Part shown: in pieces, positions 57,772-64,000 of the stretch | Numbering within the stretch: position 1 is the first letter of the stretch | Layout of the letters: the number at the start of each line of letters is the position of its first letter | From: SB15 sp964639245 | GTDB lineage: Bacteria > Chloroflexota > Anaerolineae > Aggregatilineales > J027 | Length of the DNA stretch: 64,000 nucleotides | Assembly (NCBI GenBank): GCA_964639245.1 | Contig: CAZXCU010000013.1 | Span: 75,177-139,176, forward strand | Reading direction: 5' to 3' | Made by a program: the position numbers and the translations under genes | The notes under the pieces: model-generated | Seen by the model: only the letters and a program-made list of their open reading frames with translations | Database searches by the model: none | What the model was told of the DNA's origin: nothing

Positions 57772-59651
57772 TTGCGCTCCATAAACTGCTGCCACCACAG
57801 CATAAAGGTGAGTAAGCCCCACAATTGATGTCCATTATCGCTTTTACGCTGCATGTGGTCACGTATCATTTTTTGAATGTTGGCGGGCTGCCAGATTCCT
57901 GCTGCATTGAGATTTTGGGTGGAGAGGGTGTCCATCAGCAGCACCCGTAATTCCTGCCGCAGCCATTTAGACACCGGAATATTGAAACCCGCTTTTGAAC
58001 GGGTGAGGGTGGTCTGTGGTAGCCGATGTTTCATGCTCTCACGCAAAATGTATTTGCCCACCCCACCCCGCAATTTAAAATCGGATGGCAGCGTGGCGGC
58101 AAATTCAACCAGCGTGTAATCCAGAAAGGGGACTCGCGCTTCGAGACCGTGCGCCATGCTCATGCGGTCAACTTTGGCGAGCATATCATTCGGCAGGTAA
58201 AAACGGGTGTCTACATAGAGTAAGTTGTCTAACAGGTCGACAGATTGGCAGCGTTGATAGTAGCGCTGGTAAGTTTCAAACAGGCGCGAATGTCCATTCA
58301 AAATATCGGTTTTCAAAATGGCGCGTTTTTGCGGTTCCGTGTGAATTTGTCGCCACACAGCGTGGGCATCTTGCCAATTGTAACCCATGCCGTTGGCAAA
58401 ACGCTGGAGTTTTTCGCGGCGTGAGATTTTGGCATCGGAAACCGGTAGCCAATTAATAAATGGCTGCACGGCCTTTTCCACCACAACCCGCGGGATAAAT
58501 TCAGCTTTTTTCGCCCACTGTGTCGCCAGATAGGTCGGATACCCGGCTAAAATTTCGTCCGCCCCATCCCCCGCCAGCGCTACCGTGACGTGTTCGCGGG
58601 TCATTTGGGAAAGGTAGTACACCGGAATCATGGACGAATCCGCGAGGGGGTCTTCGCCGTGCCAGACAATTTTTGGCAAAATCGTCGCTAAGTCCGGCGT
58701 AACGGTGCGCTCAAAATGCTGCGTTTGTAGATGTGTGGCAACCTGTTTTGCGTAGGGGGCTTCATTATAGGAGGCTTCGCCAAAACCCATTGAAAATGTT
58801 TTCACCTCCCCGATGGCTTTCATGTGTGCCACCACCGCGCTTGAATCCAACCCACCGCTTAAAAATGCCCCCAAGGGAACATCCGCCATGAGACGACGTT
58901 CGACAGCCGCATGGAGCAGCGAATCGAATTGTTCTTGGGCGTGTTCAAAGGAAAGAGCAGATTTTTCGCCGTAGTGAACATCCCAATAGGTCACAATTTC
59001 TAGCAGGCGTGACCCGGCTTTGACCTTCACCCACTGTCCCGGTTCCAATTGGCGGATACCGCGAAACATGGTCAACGGGGCAGGGGTGTAATTGAGGGAA
59101 AGGTATAAATCGAGCGCTTCAGTATCCAGTTCGCGCTGGCAGGCAGGATGTTCCAGCAGGGCTTTGATTTCTGAGCCAAAAACGAAGGTATCGCCAAACA
59201 AGCCGTAAAACAGGGGTTTGATACCCAACCGATCACGCACCAGCAACAATTCTTGGCGGTTTTCATCCCAGATGGCAAATGCAAACATGCCGTTGAGAAA
59301 CTGAATAACTTCTGTGCCATATTCCTCATAGCCGTGAATGATGGATTCAGTATCCGTCTGGGACTTAAAAATATGACCTTTGGTCAGCAAATCTTGGCGT
59401 AAAAGCTGGTGGTTATAAATTTCGCCGTTGAAGGTGATGAACACGGTGTTGTCTTCGTTGGTCATCGGCTGTGTACCGCGTTCGGAAAGGTCAACGATGC
59501 TCAAGCGCCGATGTCCCAAGCCGACTGCGCCCTGCACCCATTCACTTTGCCCGTCCGGCCCGCGATGCGCGATGATTTGGGTCATCCGCCTGATAATTTC
59601 GGGGTCGGCGGGTTGCCCATCGACATGAAAAACACCAGCAATTCCACACAT
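57768..59651 (-). CDS. asnB: Glutamine-hydrolysing asparagine synthetase (AsnB)
   Basis: A 627-residue two-domain enzyme. The N-terminal Ntn-amidotransferase starts with MCGIAGVFHVDG (Cys as nucleophile after Met removal), with HRRLSIVDLSERGTQPM and FNGEIYNHQLL. The synthetase domain has the PP-loop FLSGGLDSSAVV and the ALAGDGADEIL region. Makes Asn from Asp; in clusters with sugar enzymes the same family can amidate glycan or other acids. Begins 3 nt after the glycosyltransferase stop. Confidence 0.93.
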   Translation of the reverse strand: MCGIAGVFHVDGQPADPEIIRRMTQIIAHRGPDGQSEWVQGAVGLGHRRLSIVDLSERGTQPMTNEDNTVFITFNGEIYNHQLLRQDLLTKGHIFKSQTDTESIIHGYEEYGTEVIQFLNGMFAFAIWDENRQELLLVRDRLGIKPLFYGLFGDTFVFGSEIKALLEHPACQRELDTEALDLYLSLNYTPAPLTMFRGIRQLEPGQWVKVKAGSRLLEIVTYWDVHYGEKSALSFEHAQEQFDSLLHAAVERRLMADVPLGAFLSGGLDSSAVVAHMKAIGEVKTFSMGFGEASYNEAPYAKQVATHLQTQHFERTVTPDLATILPKIVWHGEDPLADSSMIPVYYLSQMTREHVTVALAGDGADEILAGYPTYLATQWAKKAEFIPRVVVEKAVQPFINWLPVSDAKISRREKLQRFANGMGYNWQDAHAVWRQIHTEPQKRAILKTDILNGHSRLFETYQRYYQRCQSVDLLDNLLYVDTRFYLPNDMLAKVDRMSMAHGLEARVPFLDYTLVEFAATLPSDFKLRGGVGKYILRESMKHRLPQTTLTRSKAGFNIPVSKWLRQELRVLLMDTLSTQNLNAAGIWQPANIQKMIRDHMQRKSDNGHQLWGLLTFMLWWQQFMERK

Positions 59652-59654
59652 CAG

Positions 59655-60521
59655 CTATTCAAAGCGCTCCTTGCGTAATGCGGCTATCTGGTCACTGAGT
59701 AAGGCCATCACAAAAATCAAAATGCCGGTCATGAGCAGCAGCAGCGCCCCCACACTGTAGCCTTCGCGCAGCACCAAAAAAGGAATAGTCCACACGAGGC
59801 TAACCCCAATCAGCAAAAAGCTAATCGGTAAAAAGAGGCGGAGGGGGTCGAGCAGGCTTGCCAGACGCAAAATCAGCAAAATTGTATCAAACCCCGTGGA
59901 GAGTTTAACCGTGCTTTTGCCCACCCGTTTATTCACTTTAATCGGCAGAAATTCAACCATATACCCGCGATTCATAAAAACGAGGGTGCTGGTGGTCGAA
60001 AAGGAAAAGCCATCGGGGAACAAATGGAGATATTTGAGCAGCACTTCGCGGCGAAAAAAACGCATCCCCGAATTTAAATCAGGAATGGAGCGGCGCATCA
60101 GGTAAACAGACATGCGCTGCAAAAGCCATTTGCCGGGCATTCGCCAGAGCGGGCTGTGAAAACGGTCTGCGCGTTTGCCGATGAGCAAATCATACTGGTG
60201 CATGTGTTCCGCGAGGGCTAACAAGTCCTCAATCCGATGCTGCCCATCGGAGTCCATTGTGGCAACAAATTCGGTTTGGGCATGACGAATACCCGTTTTG
60301 AGGGCTGCCCCATAGCCGCGATTGAGTTTGTGAGTCACAAGGGTAAGATAGGGATGGGGTAAAAACGCGCTGACTTTCGCGGCGGTGGTATCTTTTGACC
60401 CGTCATTGACCACAATCACCTGCCAGCCACGCGCCGCACACACAGGTAGCAGAGCTTCCAGCGCGTTGCCAATGCCCGCCTCTTCATTATAGGCGGGTAT
60501 CACTAGGGTTAAATCCGTCAT
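59655..60521 (-). CDS. Family-2 glycosyltransferase, DPM/GtrB-like
   Basis: A 288-residue membrane glycosyltransferase. The GT-A domain shows LVIPAYNEEAGIGNAL, VNDGSKDTT and DSDGQHRIEDL, and two C-terminal TM helices follow (about 228-250, 255-275). It resembles dolichol/undecaprenyl-phosphate sugar transferases, which load a sugar onto the lipid carrier for later transfer outside. Start at 60521 with GAGG 8 nt upstream. First gene of the GT2-AsnB-methyltransferase cluster, divergent from the str operon. Confidence 0.87.
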   Translation of the reverse strand: MTDLTLVIPAYNEEAGIGNALEALLPVCAARGWQVIVVNDGSKDTTAAKVSAFLPHPYLTLVTHKLNRGYGAALKTGIRHAQTEFVATMDSDGQHRIEDLLALAEHMHQYDLLIGKRADRFHSPLWRMPGKWLLQRMSVYLMRRSIPDLNSGMRFFRREVLLKYLHLFPDGFSFSTTSTLVFMNRGYMVEFLPIKVNKRVGKSTVKLSTGFDTILLILRLASLLDPLRLFLPISFLLIGVSLVWTIPFLVLREGYSVGALLLLMTGILIFVMALLSDQIAALRKERFE

Positions 60522-60634
60522 GCCTGACCTCAATTGCAAAAACTGGGTCAGTATAGCGCATCTGGCAAGTTTTTCACGAGACCATCATGTGAGAGTTGGG
60601 GAATGGTCAATAAGAAATTTCAAGTCAATAACCC

Positions 60635-60663
60635 TTGACGCTGTTACAGTCGAATGATACCAT
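60635..60663 (+). promoter_or_regulatory. str operon promoter
   Basis: TTGACG (60635-60640, 5 of 6), 17 nt, TACCAT (60658-60663, 4 of 6). Transcription would begin near 60670, leaving a leader of about 185 nt before rpsL. Confidence 0.6.
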
Positions 60664-60741
60664 ACCCCGACTTATTAGGCAGACGAGAACCCCTGCGTAC
60701 CCTGAAATTCAGGCAATGCGTATGGAATTCAGGAAAGCGCA

Positions 60742-60816
60742 TTTGAGGCTGCCAGTTTTAGCATGGGTAGCCTCAAATTGTGTCACGAAGCAGGCGTTCG
60801 CAAACAACGCCTGCTT
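60742..60816 (+). promoter_or_regulatory. Paired hairpins in the rpsL leader
   Basis: Hairpin 1: TTTGAGGCT / AGCCTCAAA (60742-60750, 60769-60777), loop 18 nt. Hairpin 2: AAGCAGGCGTT / AACGCCTGCTT (60788-60798, 60806-60816), 11 perfect pairs, loop CGCAAAC. No T-tract follows, so neither is a plain terminator. Ribosomal operons are often controlled through leader or intercistronic RNA bound by one of their own proteins (S7 for str in E. coli); these structures may play that part. Confidence 0.55.
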
Positions 60817-60855
60817 GCACGCTAGCTAGCAGAACATGATTGTTCGGAGAATTCA

Positions 60856-61275
60856 ATGCCAACGATTAATCAATTAATTCGTAAAGGGCGACAACCTAAA
60901 AAACGGAAGAGCAAAGCGCCAGCGCTTCAATATACGTTTAACTCGTATAAACAGCGCCGCACCCGCCAACCCAAGGGCGCTCCGCAAAAACGTGGGGTTT
61001 GCACACTGGTACGTACCATGACACCCAAAAAGCCCAACTCGGCGCTGCGTAAAGTAGCCCGTGTTCGCCTCACCAATCAAATTGAAGTGACGGCGTATAT
61101 TCCGGGCGAAGGACATAACTTGCAGGAACACAGCGTGGTTATGATTCGCGGGGGTCGTGTGAAAGACTTACCGGGGGTGCGTTACCACATTGTGCGCGGC
61201 ACATTGGATACCGACGGGGTGCAGAATCGCAAGCAAGGCCGCAGCAAATACGGCGCGAAACGGCCTAAAGGGTAA
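60856..61275 (+). CDS. rpsL: Ribosomal protein S12
   Basis: Small-subunit protein that checks codon-anticodon pairing. The typical TPKKPNSALRKVARVRL, GEGHNLQEHSV and RGGRVKDLPGVRYH are intact, including the Lys positions tied to streptomycin response. At 139 residues it is 15 longer than E. coli S12; the extra residues sit between APAL and GAPQKRGVC (about 26-43, YTFNSYKQRRTRQP). CGGAG lies 5-6 nt before the ATG. Confidence 0.96.
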   Translation: MPTINQLIRKGRQPKKRKSKAPALQYTFNSYKQRRTRQPKGAPQKRGVCTLVRTMTPKKPNSALRKVARVRLTNQIEVTAYIPGEGHNLQEHSVVMIRGGRVKDLPGVRYHIVRGTLDTDGVQNRKQGRSKYGAKRPKG

Positions 61276-61287
61276 GAGGATTGATTC

Positions 61288-61758
61288 ATGTCACGGCGAA
61301 ATAAACCAGCAAAACGTCCGGTGGTTCCAGACCCGCGTTATAACAGCGTGCATTTGGCAATGTTTATCAATCGCCTCATGCACGGTGGCAAAAAAAGTGT
61401 TGCTCAACGGGTGGTGTATGATGCGCTGGGGTTGATTGAAACCCGCGAGAAAACCGACCCGCTCGAAGTTTTTGAACGGGCGTTGAAAAACGTGACCCCG
61501 GCGGTGGAAGTGAAACCGCGCCGTGTGGGTGGTTCGACCTATCAAGTTCCGGTGGAAGTTCCGCCTGAACGTGCGCTGAGTCTGTCGATGCGCTGGCTGA
61601 TGCAGGCTTCCCAAAGTCGGAGTGGGCGCAGCATGGCTGAAAAATTGGCGGCTGAAGTCCAAGACGCGGCGAAGGGTCAAGGAACGGCAATTAAGAAACG
61701 TGAAGATACCCATAAGATGGCGGAAGCCAACCGTGCTTTTGCCCATTATCGCTGGTAA
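61288..61758 (+). CDS. rpsG: Ribosomal protein S7
   Basis: A 156-residue primary binder of the 3' domain of 16S rRNA. Family landmarks are VVPDPRYNSVHLAMFINRLMHGGKKSVA, NVTPAVEVKPRRVGGSTYQVPVEV and KREDTHKMAEANRAFAHYRW. Full length. It starts 12 nt after rpsL. Confidence 0.97.
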   Translation: MSRRNKPAKRPVVPDPRYNSVHLAMFINRLMHGGKKSVAQRVVYDALGLIETREKTDPLEVFERALKNVTPAVEVKPRRVGGSTYQVPVEVPPERALSLSMRWLMQASQSRSGRSMAEKLAAEVQDAAKGQGTAIKKREDTHKMAEANRAFAHYRW

Positions 61759-61774
61759 AGTGAAGGGTTAGGGA

Positions 61775-63907
61775 ATGGCGAAGAAAGCTAACGGAGCATT
61801 AGACCTTAGCAAAGTTCGTAATATCGGTGTTATTGCTCATATTGACGCAGGCAAAACGACCACCACTGAACGTATTCTCTATTATACGGGCATGGTTCAT
61901 AAAATCGGGGAAGTTCACGAAGGCGCAGCGACCACGGACTGGATGCCGCAGGAACGCGAACGCGGGATTACAATTACCGCCGCCGCAATTACCGCCAGTT
62001 GGACTCATTCGCTCAACGGCGGAGAGCCAGTGCAGATTAACCTGATTGACACTCCCGGACACGTTGACTTCACCGCCGAAGTACAGCGCTCACTGCGCGT
62101 GCTGGATGGTGGTGTGGTCGTGTTTGATGGGGTGGCAGGGGTGGAACCCCAGTCCGAAACCGTATGGCGACAGGCGAATGAATATCGTGTTCCGCGTATC
62201 TGCTTTATCAATAAGCTGGATCGGATGGGGGCGAGCTTTCAACGTTCTTTCGATTCGATTCTGGAACGGTTGGGCGCAAACGCGATCCCGATCCAAATGC
62301 CCTATGGTGAAGCCGAAGATTTCAAAGGCATTGTTGACCTATTCAACATGCAGTTGATCACCTATGGCGATGACTTGGGAGAAAAAGTTGACCGTGTGCC
62401 AATCCCAGCCGATTTGATGGATGCAGCCGTCGCAGCACGTGAATTCATGGTGGAAAAAATCATTGAATGTGATGATTACCTCACCGAAAAATTCTTGCTG
62501 GAAGAAGAAATCAACAACGATGAATTGCGGGCGGGTCTGCGGGCGGCCACGATTGCGGGCAAAGCCCAACCTGTCTTGACGGGTTCGGCGCTTAAGAACA
62601 AAGGCGTTCAACTGCTGCTCGATGCAGTGTTAGAATTTCTGCCTTCACCATTGGATATTCCGGCGGTACGTGGGATGAATCCTGATACAGAAGTACCGCT
62701 TGAACGGGCTGCCAGCGACGACGAACCTTTAGCCGCGTTGGTCTTCAAAATTGCGACTGACCCCTATGTAGGCCGTTTGGCGTTTTTCCGTGTCTATTCT
62801 GGTGTTTTACGCGCTGGGACAACCTTAGCAAATACGACCAAAGGCAAACCAGAACGCATCGGGCGTTTGGTGCGGATGTTTGCGGACAGCCGTGAAGACA
62901 TTGAAGAGGTTCATGCTGGCGATATTGCGGCGGCGTTGGGTCTAAAAGATACCTTTACCGGTGAAACGCTTTCCGATCCCGATAAACAGATTGTGCTGGA
63001 AAAGATTGCTTTCCCTGCGCCGGTGATCGAAGTGGCAATTGAACCTAAGACGCGGGCTGACCAAGACAAAATGGGCGAGGCGCTGCGGAAATTGGCAGAA
63101 GAAGACCCCACTTTTGTGGTGAGTGTGGATGACCAAACCAACCAGACTCTCATCAAAGGGATGGGGGAACTGCACCTTGAAGTGCTGGTTGACCGGATGC
63201 TACGCGAATTTAAAGTCGATGCCCGTGTGGGTCGCCCGCGTGTGTCGTACCGCGAAGCCATTACCCAACCAGTGCGGATTGATACCACCTTCAAACGCCA
63301 ATCGGGTGGTAAGGGGCAGTATGCACGGGTGGTGGTTGAATTTGAGCCACTGACACCTGACGAAATGGCAACCATGCCCACCGATAAGCTCTACGAAATG
63401 GTAGACGACATCAAAGGCGGGGCCATTCCGAAAGAATGGATTAAACCGACTTTCAATGGCATGATTGAAGCCATGCGCGGCGGGGTGGTCGCAGGTTTCC
63501 CGGTCATCGGGATTCGCTGTCGCTTAGTGGATGGTGCATTCCACGATGTGGACTCGTCCGAAATGGCCTTCAAAATTGCGGGTTCGATGTGCTTTAAGGA
63601 AGGCGTGCAAAAAGCCCGCCCGTTGCTGCTTGAACCTGTCATGAAAGTTGAAATCGTCGTACCAGATGACTTCACCGGGGACATCATCGGGAACTTGTCT
63701 TCCCGCCGTGGTGAAATCAAGGGCATGGAACAGCGCGGGGTCGGGGCATCTTCGATTAAAGCGACAGTTCCGTTGGCGAATATGTTCGGGTACGCCACCG
63801 ATATTCGTAACATGACCCAAGGGCGTGGCAGTTTCACCATGGAATTTGAAGGGTACAACCCGGTTCCGGCAAGTGTACAAGAAGAAATCATTAAAAGTGG
63901 CAAATAA
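61775..63907 (+). CDS. fusA: Elongation factor G
   Basis: A 710-residue translocation GTPase. G1 is IAHIDAGKTTTTERIL, G2 has RERGITITAAA, G3 is DTPGHVDF and G4 is NKLDRMG. Domains II to V follow, with GELHLEVLVDRM of domain III/IV and the C-terminal FGYATDIRNMTQGRGSFTMEF. Normal in all visible motifs. It lies 16 nt after rpsG and 29 nt before tuf. Confidence 0.98.
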   Translation: MAKKANGALDLSKVRNIGVIAHIDAGKTTTTERILYYTGMVHKIGEVHEGAATTDWMPQERERGITITAAAITASWTHSLNGGEPVQINLIDTPGHVDFTAEVQRSLRVLDGGVVVFDGVAGVEPQSETVWRQANEYRVPRICFINKLDRMGASFQRSFDSILERLGANAIPIQMPYGEAEDFKGIVDLFNMQLITYGDDLGEKVDRVPIPADLMDAAVAAREFMVEKIIECDDYLTEKFLLEEEINNDELRAGLRAATIAGKAQPVLTGSALKNKGVQLLLDAVLEFLPSPLDIPAVRGMNPDTEVPLERAASDDEPLAALVFKIATDPYVGRLAFFRVYSGVLRAGTTLANTTKGKPERIGRLVRMFADSREDIEEVHAGDIAAALGLKDTFTGETLSDPDKQIVLEKIAFPAPVIEVAIEPKTRADQDKMGEALRKLAEEDPTFVVSVDDQTNQTLIKGMGELHLEVLVDRMLREFKVDARVGRPRVSYREAITQPVRIDTTFKRQSGGKGQYARVVVEFEPLTPDEMATMPTDKLYEMVDDIKGGAIPKEWIKPTFNGMIEAMRGGVVAGFPVIGIRCRLVDGAFHDVDSSEMAFKIAGSMCFKEGVQKARPLLLEPVMKVEIVVPDDFTGDIIGNLSSRRGEIKGMEQRGVGASSIKATVPLANMFGYATDIRNMTQGRGSFTMEFEGYNPVPASVQEEIIKSGK

Positions 63908-63936
63908 GGCCACATCAGTGAGGAGATAAACCCGTA

Positions 63937-64000
63937 ATGGCGAAGTTTGAACGTACCAAGCCCCATGTGAATATTGGGACAATCGGACATGTGGATCATG
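63937..64000 (+). CDS. tuf: Elongation factor Tu, N-terminal fragment (cut by window edge)
   Basis: The first 21 codons read MAKFERTKPHVNIGTIGHVD plus a final His, the start of EF-Tu up to the G1 loop. GAGGAG is 11 nt before the ATG. Completes the rpsL-rpsG-fusA-tuf order. Confidence 0.96.
   Translation, partial: MAKFERTKPHVNIGTIGHVDH

Larger units (their letters stand above)
60522..60855. other. Intergenic region between the GT2 cluster and the str operon
   Basis: Holds the str promoter at 60635-60663 and a ~190-nt leader with two hairpins (60742-60816). No protein-coding gene is convincing in it; a 64-codon open frame (60635-60829) covers the promoter and hairpins and is rejected. Confidence 0.6.

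Noticed and set aside
60635..60829. A 64-codon frame before rpsL
   Set aside because: It spans the promoter -35 box and both leader hairpins and has no ribosome-binding site.

Overview
The window looks like a chromosomal segment from an uncultured or little-studied member of the Chloroflexota, most likely Anaerolineae-like. This is an inference from gene content: many secreted or lipid-anchored proteins with long Thr/Pro-rich linkers, an LCP protein with a LytR_C tail, a NurA/Mre11/Rad50 set, and housekeeping genes of bacterial type. Coding density is high, genes sit in short directons on both strands, and I saw no rRNA, prophage, insertion sequence or CRISPR array.

Layout. 1-7.1 kb: a minus-strand arginine operon argC-argB-argD-argG-argJ-argH (argH cut by the window edge), preceded by what reads as a complete transcription attenuator: a promoter, a leader peptide with five Arg codons in six, an antiterminator segment and an intrinsic terminator. 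7.1-11.4 kb: GNAT-fold protein, DHA2-type exporter, GH16-like protein, cdsA, lone HigB/RelE-like toxin. 11.4-24 kb (mostly minus strand): Met/His-rich secreted protein with a two-component system, transglutaminase-like membrane protein, LysM lipoprotein, LCP protein, Lgt-like protein, TlpA-like thioredoxin, beta-propeller protein, and a His-rich YcgQ/YcgR-like metal pair. 24.2-32.8 kb: DNA-end processing genes (NurA, a stand-alone HAS-barrel protein, Mre11, a lipoprotein, Rad50), an M28 peptidase lipoprotein on the other strand, and a Uma2-family protein. 32.9-41 kb (minus): envelope proteins including an FGE-like protein without its cysteines, an SGNH hydrolase and an L,D-transpeptidase, then a TIM-barrel isomerase, a K+ channel and a lipoprotein. 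41.1-44.6 kb: deoC and a two-domain ALDH16-like dehydrogenase (deoxyribose breakdown).

44.9-49.1 kb is the most unusual part. A compact plus-strand operon encodes an E2-like ubiquitin-conjugating fold protein, a JAB/JAMM-type protein with an extra UBC-like C-terminal domain, an E1/ThiF-like adenylating enzyme, a short charged protein and a Nudix hydrolase, with a membrane protein just upstream. Translational overlaps tie the cistrons together. No ubiquitin-like modifier is recognisable, and the JAMM motif has Gln in place of its second His.

49-60.5 kb: ECF sigma factor with a membrane partner and a small membrane protein, SH3/PA14 secreted protein, phage tail-tube-like protein, secreted protein, tRNA-Arg(ACG), phosphofructokinase, a lipoprotein, and a GT2-AsnB-methyltransferase-SDR cluster probably linked to surface glycan or lipid work. 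60.6-64 kb: the str operon rpsL-rpsG-fusA-tuf (tuf cut by the edge), with a promoter and two leader hairpins.
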